Positions 54,377 through 63,399 of a stretch of 64,000 bases of DNA are shown here, piece by piece. Under the pieces are notes generated by a model. It was given only the letters and a program-made list of their open reading frames with translations. It was not told the origin of the DNA and made no database searches. Every line of letters starts with the position of its first letter. Within the stretch, counting starts at the first letter, position 1. A program made the translations under genes and the position numbers. The stretch is from Hyphomicrobiales bacterium (GTDB lineage: Bacteria > Pseudomonadota > Alphaproteobacteria > Rhizobiales > Aestuariivirgaceae), in assembly GCA_025359215.1 (NCBI GenBank), contig JANYHE010000115.1, positions 81,513-145,512 on the forward strand. Reading direction: 5' to 3'.

Positions 54377-55279
54377 GTGAATTTCACTCTTGCTCATTTA
54401 TCTGATGTGCATTTGGGACCCTTGCCCAAAGGTGCAACATTTGAAAATTTCGCTTTGAAGCGTGTGATTGGTGGGCTTTCATGGTCGCTCAATCGTTATA
54501 AATTGCATCGTCCTGAAATTGCCAACGTCCTGCGCGCTGATATTCAGGCGACTAATCCTTCGCACATCGCCTTCACCGGAGATTTGGTAAACATCGCCGC
54601 CAAAGCAGAGTTCAAGCAAGGCCTTGCTTGGCTCAAGGATTTTGGCAGCGGTGATGCGATCTCTTTTACACCAGGCAACCATGATGCTTATGTGCCTGTG
54701 CCATGGGGTTCAGGTATTGGCCAATTTTCCGACTATATGTCCGGTGACATGCGAACGGACGGGGCTTTCCCTTTCGTGCGCCTCCGCCGCAATATAGCTC
54801 TGATTGGTTTGAACAGCGCCTCTAGACAAAACTTATTTCAGGCGGGGGGTGAGCTCGGTGCTGAACAGCGCAACCGCTTGACTAGCGTTTTGCGCGATCT
54901 GGGTGAACGCGGGTTTTACCGCGTTGTGATGATTCATCATCCGCCTGGCATTGGCTTGTCTCACCCCATGCGCGCATTATCAGATGCAGCTGAAACGCAG
55001 AAAATACTCACCGACGAAGGCGTTGAATTGGTTCTGCATGGCCATAACCATGTGCGAAGCTTAAATCTACTGGATGGCAAAGGTGGAAAAATTCCGCTGA
55101 TTGGAGTGCCGTCAGCTTCCATGGCCGATGCAACCAAACATCACGTTGCATCTTGGAACAGGTATGAAATTTCCAGAAATAAAGGCCAATGGCAAACACA
55201 GGTTTCAATTCGACAGTGGAACCCACAAACTAAAACCATGGTTGATGGAGAGAATTTTGCTCTACCATCGCGCACCTGA
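54377..55279 (+). CDS. Calcineurin-like metallophosphoesterase
   Basis: 300 residues, GTG start, 6 bp after the acyltransferase. Metal-site motifs are complete: DVHLG (about 10-14), GDLVN, GNHDAY, the IHHPP histidine and GHNHV. It hydrolyses a phosphate ester; in this setting a lipid phosphate or a sphingolipid intermediate is plausible. No signal peptide or membrane helix is evident. Confidence 0.85.
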   Translation: MNFTLAHLSDVHLGPLPKGATFENFALKRVIGGLSWSLNRYKLHRPEIANVLRADIQATNPSHIAFTGDLVNIAAKAEFKQGLAWLKDFGSGDAISFTPGNHDAYVPVPWGSGIGQFSDYMSGDMRTDGAFPFVRLRRNIALIGLNSASRQNLFQAGGELGAEQRNRLTSVLRDLGERGFYRVVMIHHPPGIGLSHPMRALSDAAETQKILTDEGVELVLHGHNHVRSLNLLDGKGGKIPLIGVPSASMADATKHHVASWNRYEISRNKGQWQTQVSIRQWNPQTKTMVDGENFALPSRT

Positions 55280-55297
55280 AACACGCTAAGAGCAATC

Positions 55298-56386
55298 ATG
55301 AATTTATTTTCTCCAATGACGACAATTGCGGGTTTCTTGAGCCGAATGATCTTGCTGCGCTTTGCAACGATATTGTTTGGTATCACCGCATTTGTGCTCA
55401 CCTTGGAAGTCGTAGGTTATGTTAATGAAATCCTAGCTTTGAATGCAAACCCCCTAACGGCCATTGGCCATTATGTTCTGTTGCGCTGCCCAGCTATTCT
55501 ATCGACATTTCTGCCCATGAGTCTTTTGCTGGCCTTGCTGCTCACCATTACTGAACTCACTTACCGCAACGAAATGTCGGCCATATTTGCTTTGGGTGTT
55601 TCGCCCATTCGCCTCATCGTGATGTTATTGCCCGTTGCGCTCATTGTTGGTGGCTTGCACTTTCTGATTAACGATCAGGCCATTCCTGCCGCGGCCCCCA
55701 CCTTGAAGCAATGGGGCATCGGCGATTACGCCGCAAAGAAACTCAACGTGAGCCAATCAGACCCGATCTGGATCAGATCTGGCCCAGATATTATGCGCGC
55801 TAAAAAGGTCAGTGCAGATTCAAAATCTTTGGAAGATGTAATCGTATTTCGCCGTGAAGAATCCGGTCTGTTGAAAGAGCAAATCTACGCGCAAACGGCT
55901 GCCCAAGATGGTGATCGCTGGTTGCTAAAAAACGTAATCATCTACTACAGCAATAACCTGCCGCCTGATCGATTAGTTTCCATGGTCTACACAGGGAAAA
56001 TGCGCCCCGCCAATGTCACCAAATCAGGTGACCCTGAAGAAATGACGTTGCAAGACTTAGGCTATTTTATCAACAATGATGGTTTTGGAATCCGGCCTGT
56101 CTATGTCTATCAAACATGGTGGCACAAGCGCCTCACGCCGTTCCTGGTCTCGATCATGATGGTGGCGCTGTGTGTTCCGCTTGCCACGCGCTTCCGCCGG
56201 GGTGGCGGCCTCGGCACTCTTTTCGCGGTGGGTGTGGGGCTGGGCTTTCTCTATTTCATCAGCGACGGCATCGCCTCAACGATCGGCGAACTTGGCCTCG
56301 TTACACCTTGGCTGGCGGCATGGACCCCTGTGATCGTGTTCAGCGCCATCGCCTTGGCATTTGTGGCTCGAACCGAAAGAGCTTAG
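55298..56386 (+). CDS. LptF/LptG-family permease
   Basis: 362 residues of the YjgP/YjgQ type: an N-terminal helix pair, a third and fourth helix (about 60-130), a long periplasmic beta-jellyroll-like domain (about 135-270) and two to three C-terminal helices. LPS permeases of this family move lipids to a periplasmic bridge. Here it closes the plus-strand sphingolipid operon and may transport a ceramide-type lipid. Its stop is directly next to the stop of spt (no gap). Confidence 0.85.
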   Translation: MNLFSPMTTIAGFLSRMILLRFATILFGITAFVLTLEVVGYVNEILALNANPLTAIGHYVLLRCPAILSTFLPMSLLLALLLTITELTYRNEMSAIFALGVSPIRLIVMLLPVALIVGGLHFLINDQAIPAAAPTLKQWGIGDYAAKKLNVSQSDPIWIRSGPDIMRAKKVSADSKSLEDVIVFRREESGLLKEQIYAQTAAQDGDRWLLKNVIIYYSNNLPPDRLVSMVYTGKMRPANVTKSGDPEEMTLQDLGYFINNDGFGIRPVYVYQTWWHKRLTPFLVSIMMVALCVPLATRFRRGGGLGTLFAVGVGLGFLYFISDGIASTIGELGLVTPWLAAWTPVIVFSAIALAFVARTERA

Positions 56387-57568
56387 TTAAACCACAACAT
56401 CCCTGAACACAGCGATGATCTTATCGATTTCCTCAAAGCTATGAGCGGCAGAAACTGAACAGCGCAGCAAACATAAGCGGTTTGGTGTACCCGGTGGAAT
56501 GGCCATATTCACATAAACGCCAGCCGCGAAAAGTGCGTTCCACTTTGCAATGGTTGTTGCCTCGTCAGGCATTTTGACAGCAATAACTGGGCTCACAACT
56601 TCACTGCCCATTTCCAAGCCTAGAGCGCGAAACCCTTCAAAAAGCCGTGTTGAATTGGCCCAGAGTTTTTCTCTCCGTTCAGGCTCAGCAGCAAGAATTT
56701 TCAAAGCTTCAAGAGAAGTCGCAACCGATGCTGGAGACGCCGATGCCGTGAACATATAGGGGCGCATGGCATAACGCAGTGTTTCAAAAAGCGGATGATT
56801 GCTGGCCCCAAAGCCACCAATGGCACCAACACTTTTGGAGAAGGTTCCAATCACAAAGTCAACGCCATCTTCAAGATTAGCTTCGTCGCCAAGGCCACGC
56901 CCGTGCGGGCCCAGCACACCAAAAGAATGCGCATCATCAACCAGCAACTGGAAATTATGTTTCTTCTTTAAAGCCACAAAATCAGCCAATGGTGCACGAT
57001 CCCCAATCATGGAATAGATGCCTTCCAGCACCACAAGCTTTCCACCTTCAGTGTTGTCATCACGCGCCATGCGCTTATCAAGATCAGCGGCATCATTGTG
57101 CCGAAAGCGCACCAATTTAGCGCCCGATAATGTGCAACCATCATAAATTGATGAATGCGAATCCGCATCGAGAAAGATTGTATCTTTGGGTCCTGCCAAA
57201 CCAGACAACATACCGAGATTGGCTTGATATCCAGTTGTGAAAACGATGCAGTGCTTCAGCCCTAAAAACTTCGCAAGCTCTGCTTCTAATTCTTTGTGCA
57301 GAATGAAGCTGCCATTAGCAATGCGTGAACCTGTTGTGCCCGTGCCAAATTCATCCAGTGCTTTTTTGCCAGCGGCAATGCAGCGCTCATCAAAAGTGAT
57401 ACCCATATAATTATTGGTGCCAGCCAGAATAATTTCGCGATTGCCAACCATGGCCCGTGTCGGTGAAATCATTTGATCATTGGTCACACCCAATGCGTTA
57501 GAGCCCTGCTCCACCATGCGCAGGAAGCGCTCTGCTATTGGTTTATGTTTATCAAGCAGGTCAACCAT
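56387..57568 (-). CDS. spt: Serine palmitoyltransferase
   Basis: PLP enzyme that condenses serine with an acyl thioester to 3-oxosphinganine, the first step of sphingolipid synthesis. 393 residues of the alpha-oxoamine synthase fold. The PLP-lysine loop is GTFSKSVGAIGGF, the form found in SPT, not the TLGKA/TLAKA form of KBL or ALAS. Also NNYMGITFDER, DEFGTGTTGSR and DDAHSFGVLGPHG with the PLP Asp-Ala-His. The ACP gene ends 3 bp upstream. Confidence 0.9.
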   Translation of the reverse strand: MVDLLDKHKPIAERFLRMVEQGSNALGVTNDQMISPTRAMVGNREIILAGTNNYMGITFDERCIAAGKKALDEFGTGTTGSRIANGSFILHKELEAELAKFLGLKHCIVFTTGYQANLGMLSGLAGPKDTIFLDADSHSSIYDGCTLSGAKLVRFRHNDAADLDKRMARDDNTEGGKLVVLEGIYSMIGDRAPLADFVALKKKHNFQLLVDDAHSFGVLGPHGRGLGDEANLEDGVDFVIGTFSKSVGAIGGFGASNHPLFETLRYAMRPYMFTASASPASVATSLEALKILAAEPERREKLWANSTRLFEGFRALGLEMGSEVVSPVIAVKMPDEATTIAKWNALFAAGVYVNMAIPPGTPNRLCLLRCSVSAAHSFEEIDKIIAVFRDVVV

Positions 57569-57571
57569 CTC

Positions 57572-57811
57572 TCACGCCTTTTTCAATTGTGATTGAACAT
57601 ACGTGGCAAGTTCACCGATGGTTCGCGTGTCTGACACCACATTCATCGGAATTTCAATATCGAAATGATCTTCCACTTCCATGATGAAATCGAGCACACC
57701 AACGGAATCAATGTTCAATTCAGCAGGAATATCAGTCTCAGCTTTAAGCTCCACATGTTCAGTGTTGAAGGGAGCAAGCAAGGCGCAAATGGCATCTATA
57801 ATATCAGTCAT
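57572..57811 (-). CDS. acpR: Acyl carrier protein of the sphingolipid locus
   Basis: 79 residues with the phosphopantetheine Ser in LNIDSVGVLDFI and the helical ACP fold. Dedicated ACPs between spt and the reductase are found in Caulobacter. It should deliver the acyl chain from the FAAL enzyme to SPT. Its ATG overlaps the CerR stop (ATGA). Confidence 0.9.
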   Translation of the reverse strand: MTDIIDAICALLAPFNTEHVELKAETDIPAELNIDSVGVLDFIMEVEDHFDIEIPMNVVSDTRTIGELATYVQSQLKKA

Positions 57812-58749
57812 GAGGGCCTTCTAACGGCTTGTTTCAGCGGCGGCAACCAGCCTTCACGGCGATACCAGTTTAATGTTTCTATCAGGCCTTTTTCCAATCC
57901 AATCGGATGAGCGCGGTGCCAGTTATTACCACGCACCACCCAGTCCTCATGATATAACTCGCGCACCTTGGCGCGGTTCACCATGCCGGGCAGTCCTGTA
58001 AAAAACGTCCCCACTTCGGCCCCCAACGCCACCAAAGAAACCAAAACTTTGGGCAAATAAGTAAGGTGCTGCGGAAAACCTGTGTCCTTCGCAGTAATAG
58101 CCGCAAGTTCGGCCCAGCCATGGCCACCACTCATATCGTCAATTTCAAAAAGACCGGTGGATTGGCTAGTTGCGGCATCGGCCACAACAGCGGCAAAATC
58201 ATTAACATGAACCAATGAAAACCGTGCAGATGCTTTTCCGGGAACCAGAGCAACGCGCTTTTGCAATGCCGCCATCAATGGCAAAGTGGCCTTATCGCCC
58301 GGACCATAAATGGCCGATGGCCGCAAAATAACGATATCCATTTCACTTGTGGCCGCTTGCAGAAACTCCTCTGCCGCCCGCTTGCTGGCTGCATAAGCAG
58401 AGATGGAAGGGAGGCGCGCAGCCAGCGACGAAACAAACACAAAGCGCTTAACGCCCGCGGCCTGTGCGGCTTCAAACACATTCTTTGTTCCACCGAAGTT
58501 CACGCGGAAGAATTCAGCTTCAGACGTTGCGCTAATAGCACCCGCAACATGAACAACAACATCCACTTCACTGGTAAGCACCCGCAAAGCTGCAATATCA
58601 TCAAGGCCACCAGTAACAATTTTCGCCGCTGGAAACTGACCGTCGCGGGGCCGCCGCACCAGCGCTTTCACACGATGTCCATCAGCTAAAAGTGCAGAAA
58701 GAATTGGTCCACCTGCAAAACCAGTCGCTCCCGTCAGCGCGATCCGCAT
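57808..58749 (-). CDS. cerR: NAD(P)-dependent epimerase/dehydratase, CerR-like
   Basis: 313 residues of the extended SDR class: TGATGFAGGPILSALL nucleotide loop at the N-terminus, SSLAARLPSISAYAASKRAAEEF with the YxxxK pair, and FxxxxPSxIYGPGD-like VILRPSAIYGPGDKAT. By position it matches the reductase that converts the oxo intermediate to the ceramide form. Start ATG 58749 with a GTG at 58758 as an alternative. Confidence 0.8.
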   Translation of the reverse strand: MRIALTGATGFAGGPILSALLADGHRVKALVRRPRDGQFPAAKIVTGGLDDIAALRVLTSEVDVVVHVAGAISATSEAEFFRVNFGGTKNVFEAAQAAGVKRFVFVSSLAARLPSISAYAASKRAAEEFLQAATSEMDIVILRPSAIYGPGDKATLPLMAALQKRVALVPGKASARFSLVHVNDFAAVVADAATSQSTGLFEIDDMSGGHGWAELAAITAKDTGFPQHLTYLPKVLVSLVALGAEVGTFFTGLPGMVNRAKVRELYHEDWVVRGNNWHRAHPIGLEKGLIETLNWYRREGWLPPLKQAVRRPS

Positions 58750-58775
58750 GGGCCTCACATCCTCAAAATTAAAAT

Positions 58776-60563
58776 TTAATGCGCGGCAAAAACATCAATT
58801 TCACCCGCCAGATATTTCTGACGAGCACCATTGCGTGAAAGCTTGCCTGATGATGTGAAAGGTAAACTGCGCGGGGCGACCAAAAGGATTGAACAATCAA
58901 CACCTGCACTTTGATGTACAATCTTTGCCACATCACGGCGCAAGCTTTCTTGACTGGCCACATCGCTGGTGCGGCACTCGACCAGAACCACAACTTCATC
59001 ATCGCCATCTTGGCCTTCAACGGCAAAAGCCGCCACATCACCTGATTTAAGCTCAGGCAATTGCTCTGCCGACCATTCAATATCTTGCGGCCAAATGTTG
59101 CGGCCATTATGCAAGATGAGATCCTTAACGCGACCGGTGATAACAATCTCACCGTTCAACACATAACCCATATCGCCCGTATCCAAGAACCCATCAGAAC
59201 CGATGGCTTCAGCCGTGGCTTCTTCATTGTTGAAATAGCAGCTCATCAAGCTGGGGCCAGACACATAAATGCGGCCAATTTCGCGTTCGCCCAAAACGAC
59301 GCCTGCTTCATTGCGCACTTGCATCACATGGCCTTCAATGGCCTTGCCACAAATCACAAAGCTGCGGGCAACTTCATCATCACCATCCACCATTGGCACT
59401 GCTTTCTGCTGGCTGCGAATGGCGGCACGTGAAACCCGGTCCACACGCACGGGAAGGTCAGCACCCGCAAAAGAAATCGCCAAAGTAGATTCAGCCATGC
59501 CGTAGCTGGGCAAAAATGAGGTGGGGCTAAATTTGGAAACACTTAACGTATCAGCAAAGGCCTTCAACACATCAGGCCGCACCATGTCACCGCCAATGCC
59601 TGCAATGCGCCACGCTGAAAGATCCAGCGAAACCGCTTCACCATTGATCCGGCGTGCCGCTAAATCATAACCGAAGGTGGGAGAAAATGAGATTGTCGAA
59701 CGGTTTTCAGCCATCAATTTCAGCCACAATGCAGGCCTGCGGGCAAAGGCTGTCGTTGCTAAATAATCAACAGTCACCTGCGCCAGCATGGGGGCTAAGC
59801 AAAACCCAACCAAACCCATATCATGATAAAGTGGCAACCACGAAAAAGCACGATCATCGTTGCGCAGTTTCATGCCATCAAAATGCATGCCTTTGGCATT
59901 GGCCATGATGGCACGTTGCGAAATCAAAACGCCTTTTGGTGCGGAAGTAGAACCCGACGAATATTGAATATAAGCCACGTCATCAGCACTAAAACCATGC
60001 AGCTTGGTCATGCTTTCAGGCAATGAGGCAACATCATCATGAGTAAGAACAAGGGCAACACCTGCCGCATCAGCAGCAGCTTGAGCAGAGTCGAGCATTT
60101 CAGCGGGTGTAACGATGGCATGAGCGTGAGCGGCCTTCATCATGCCAGCAATACGCGTCACGTAAGATTCTTTGCCACCAATATACATGCTGTAAGGAAC
60201 GGGGCATGGAACTAAACCAGCATATTGGCAGGCAAAAAACGTGATCATAAAATCAGCATTTGTCTCAGCCACAATAGCAACCCGGTCTAAACGCTTTAGC
60301 CCGGAAGACAATAATTTACGGGCCGTGCAAAGTGCCTTGCTGCGCAATTCAGAATAAGTCAGCACCACATCCAAAGCACCGCGGCCAGTGTAAAAATTAA
60401 AGCCCGTAACGCCGCGCGCGGCATAATCCAAGCCCTGCGCCAAAGTGGAAAATCCGCCCAACTGTTGAGGTACATCGCGATTTGACCTTGGAGTGCGCGA
60501 CAAAACAGGTTCATCCGCTGGTGAGCTATTTACGGCCAAAGAGATTGTTTTCGTCAATTCCAC
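58776..60563 (-). CDS. aasR: Fatty acyl-AMP ligase / acyl-ACP synthetase
   Basis: 595 residues of the ANL family: the P-loop YIQYSSGSTSAPKG (about 193-206), LPLYHDMGLVGFCL with the FAAL-type pocket, YGMAESTLAIS and TGDMGYVLNGEIVITGRVKD. It would activate a fatty acid and pass it to AcpR. First gene of the aasR-cerR-acp-spt operon; GTG start with AGGAAA six bases upstream. Confidence 0.88.
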   Translation of the reverse strand: MELTKTISLAVNSSPADEPVLSRTPRSNRDVPQQLGGFSTLAQGLDYAARGVTGFNFYTGRGALDVVLTYSELRSKALCTARKLLSSGLKRLDRVAIVAETNADFMITFFACQYAGLVPCPVPYSMYIGGKESYVTRIAGMMKAAHAHAIVTPAEMLDSAQAAADAAGVALVLTHDDVASLPESMTKLHGFSADDVAYIQYSSGSTSAPKGVLISQRAIMANAKGMHFDGMKLRNDDRAFSWLPLYHDMGLVGFCLAPMLAQVTVDYLATTAFARRPALWLKLMAENRSTISFSPTFGYDLAARRINGEAVSLDLSAWRIAGIGGDMVRPDVLKAFADTLSVSKFSPTSFLPSYGMAESTLAISFAGADLPVRVDRVSRAAIRSQQKAVPMVDGDDEVARSFVICGKAIEGHVMQVRNEAGVVLGEREIGRIYVSGPSLMSCYFNNEEATAEAIGSDGFLDTGDMGYVLNGEIVITGRVKDLILHNGRNIWPQDIEWSAEQLPELKSGDVAAFAVEGQDGDDEVVVLVECRTSDVASQESLRRDVAKIVHQSAGVDCSILLVAPRSLPFTSSGKLSRNGARQKYLAGEIDVFAAH

Positions 60564-60655
60564 ACCAATTTCCTAGTTATCAGCTTCTTTGCTATCAAGC
60601 CAATCCAAGATACGGAAATCAATTGGTGTTTCAAATTATTACGGCCGAAATAGCG

Positions 60656-61177
60656 CTAAAAATGTAGCTTTCCCAATAAGATAGCAGCCACCAAAAGCCC
60701 TAAAACGCCGAATGCACACCCTGTGATCCAAACATAAATAAGTGATCCGAGTGAATAACCGAGGCGCGAATCTTTAAAGGGATTCGAAATGCCAGCCACA
60801 GCCCTGTCATGGATAACAATCCGGTGTGCTAAATAACGCGTCAAAAAATCAACTGTTGCTCGTAACTCACCAGACTCAAACAGTGTTTCGCGCTGCCCAT
60901 CGTGGTCTTGCACCAGCCTGTAAGTGCGTGGATCAGGCTCCATCACCACAGATGAAACAAGATCAATCCAAAGCCTCGGGTTGGCACCGGATTGAACATT
61001 AAGTTCAAAAAGCTTCAAAGCCTCAGAATGACCAGACAACAGTGGCACAAGTGAAGTGCGAAGAGTTTCCAAACGCAAAGACTTGGCATCGCGCAAGTTT
61101 AGAGCAGATTCCAATTGCGCTGACTCCGCAAGTCGCGCCTCTCGCAATGCCGCTGTTAATTTGTCCTGCTCAGTCAT
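60656..61177 (-). CDS. Hypothetical tail-anchored membrane protein
   Basis: Not recognised. 173 residues: an Ala/Leu/Glu-rich N-terminal helix (1-45), a middle polar domain, and one C-terminal hydrophobic helix (about 147-170) as a membrane anchor. Located 92 bp upstream of aasR on the same strand and could be transcribed with the sphingolipid operon. A role there is speculative. Confidence 0.55.
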   Translation of the reverse strand: MTEQDKLTAALREARLAESAQLESALNLRDAKSLRLETLRTSLVPLLSGHSEALKLFELNVQSGANPRLWIDLVSSVVMEPDPRTYRLVQDHDGQRETLFESGELRATVDFLTRYLAHRIVIHDRAVAGISNPFKDSRLGYSLGSLIYVWITGCAFGVLGLLVAAILLGKLHF

Positions 61178-61254
61178 CTATAAAATCTACCAATGGCCCC
61201 TCTGTGCCAAAACAATACAGCCGCAGTAAGACACGCAGTAATCAGGCCAAAACG

Positions 61255-61280
61255 CAAAAAAGGCGGAATTCCTTCCGCCT
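61255..61280 (-). terminator. Rho-independent terminator after the SMP-30-like gene
   Basis: AGGCGGAA (61261-61268) with TTCCGCCT (61273-61280), loop TTCC, followed on the minus strand by six T (A-run 61256-61261 on the plus strand). It ends the transcript 20 bp after the stop of the downstream-oriented gene at 61301. Confidence 0.8.
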
Positions 61281-61300
61281 TTTGTAATCACGAGGTCAAA

Positions 61301-62182
61301 TTACCACTTAACTGAATAGCCTTCGATTTCGTTTTCCAACATTTGTGGAATAACCACGGTGTGGCCATTGTTAAACTGGTCTAAGTCAGCCGAACCAGGT
61401 TTCAAATCCAAAACCGTTTCAAATGATCCATCTTTGTGAATATCATATAATGCACCAGCATTAAAATCTGTACCATAGAAGCCATCACGACCATCGCGCT
61501 CCAAACCGTCAATGGCACCAATGCCACGGCCATCACCAAGGTTTTTGAGTTCTTTAGTCTTGAGATCGATAGTCAAAAGATTACCCTTTGTGTCCATCGA
61601 GCCATCATCATGCATGCCCGTGCCAAACCCGGCCACCAACAACTTGTCACCACGGATCACGCGCAAACCGTTTGGATTTTGCAAACCTGGCTTGTCGTAC
61701 CACAGAGCCATTTTGCCATCTTTCAGCTGCCAAATTGTGGCTTTCGCAATGTCTGATGCATAAACATTCCCTTCCGCATCCACAGCTGGATCATTCAAAA
61801 ACTTGGCACCTGCAGCGTCATATTTCTGAACAATCTTGCCCGTGCGCGTATCAATTTCAACAAGCTGGTCGATATCAGTTACAAACATTTTGAAGCCGTT
61901 AATCACGATGCCTTTTGGACCGTTCAAACCGGTAATCCATTTTTGTTCAAGCATCTTGCCGTCTTTAGAAACCTTGGAAATGTAGCCATTGCCATCTTTG
62001 TCCAATGGGCCGCCGCCAATGCTCGAAACATAAAGAACGCCGTGCGCTAAATCGAGATCAACGCTTTCCGGATGGGCAAACCCACCTAAAGTCCATTTCT
62101 TCGTGGCAACCGTGTGCGCCTGAGCGAAAGTGGCGCTCATCAAAAAGCTTGCAGCCACCAAACCAACAATACCAAATTTCAT
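61301..62182 (-). CDS. Exported SMP-30/gluconolactonase-like beta-propeller
   Basis: 293 residues with a signal peptide (cut near AQA-HT, residue 22) and repeating propeller strands: GFAHPESVDLDLAHGVLYVSS-like blocks, ITGLNGPKGIVIN, NDPAVDAEGNVYASDI, NPNGLRVIRGDKLLVAGF, DGLERDGRDGFYGTDF. Predicted periplasmic; the metal ligands of true lactonases are only partly evident, so it may be a binding or structural propeller. Ends before a clear terminator. Confidence 0.8.
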   Translation of the reverse strand: MKFGIVGLVAASFLMSATFAQAHTVATKKWTLGGFAHPESVDLDLAHGVLYVSSIGGGPLDKDGNGYISKVSKDGKMLEQKWITGLNGPKGIVINGFKMFVTDIDQLVEIDTRTGKIVQKYDAAGAKFLNDPAVDAEGNVYASDIAKATIWQLKDGKMALWYDKPGLQNPNGLRVIRGDKLLVAGFGTGMHDDGSMDTKGNLLTIDLKTKELKNLGDGRGIGAIDGLERDGRDGFYGTDFNAGALYDIHKDGSFETVLDLKPGSADLDQFNNGHTVVIPQMLENEIEGYSVKW

Positions 62183-62253
62183 AAATCTCTCCCTCGGTTT
62201 CCAAAATGGAACAACGAGTTAGAGGAAGCAATTATGAGGCCAACAACTTCTGG

Positions 62254-63399
62254 TTATCCATGGTCGACCTCAGCTTGCGTGACTGTGTGTACCCAAGTGA
62301 AGGTAATAGATGCGCCCGGCGCAAGTGTTGACCACACGCCGTCATTTGCTGTTGCATCGGTAGAGGCAGCCGCACCATAAGGCCCGGGAACTGTCAGGGT
62401 TTCAGACGTAATCCCACCCGCACCCACAGGCACCACAACGGCGGGCGTGCCGTGCATGTCACTCACGGAAACATTGGTCATTGGCACGTTGCCAATATTG
62501 GTGACAGTGTAGGTGTAGGTGACAATTTCATTGAGATCAGCCTTGCCCGCTGTAAGGCCGGGTGTATCTGTTAAAACGAACGACTTTACGGTGCTCAGCA
62601 ACGGGCTAGAGGTGATGGTTGTTGAAGCAGAAGAATTGGGTGCCGTGATTGTAGCCGCTGCCGGGCTTTTGCCTGTGGCCGATGCAGTGTTAGTAACACC
62701 ATTTGCAATGCCGACACCATTTTTAACATCAGTGAGGGACAAAATATAAACAGCTGTGAAAGATTGCGATGCGCCAGCCGCTAAAGTAACGGATCCCGCG
62801 GGCGAAAACGCACCCAGCGCATTCGTTCCGGCAATGCCATTAAACTTCGGCCCTGCATCTGATGGGAACACCGTGGTCAAGGTCACACTGCCCACGTTTT
62901 TCAAAACATAAGTAAACGTAATGGTGTCGCCAGCATCGGTAATTGAGGCGCTGGTGCCAGCTGCAATTGTAGGTGCGGCGGCTGTCTTGGTCACGGTAAG
63001 ACCCGCTACAGTCGTAATTGAAGTTGAGGCTGTAGCATTAGAGGACGTCGCCGTTAATGTTCCAGAAACGCCAGTTGCTTTTGCTGTGTTTGTAACACCA
63101 TTTGCCACCCCGGCCCCGTTCATCACATCCGCTGCAGAAAGCGTGTAGGTAGCAGTAAAAACTTGATTAGCACCCACGGCAATTGAAGCTGACGCTGGTG
63201 TATAAGCACTCATCGTTCCTGTGCCAGCCACGCCATTAAATTTTGGACCAACATCCACAGGCGCAACAGTGGTGAGCGCCACCGACCCTGTGTTGGTGAC
63301 AGTATAAGTATAGGTAATTTTATCTCCAGCATCCGTCAACGTGGCGCTGGTGCCCGAGGCAACAGTGGGCGCACCCGCAGCCTTAGTAAGGCTCAATGC
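62254..63399 (-). repeat. Three tandem ~132-residue repeats in the surface protein
   Basis: Unit A (63007-63399) and unit B (62608-63003) are clearly alike (KFNG(V/I)AGT, GVANGVTNTA, TLTKAA/TVTKTA). Unit C (62254-62607) is more divergent and shorter. The similarity is at protein level and partly at DNA level, as expected for repeat duplication. Confidence 0.75.
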
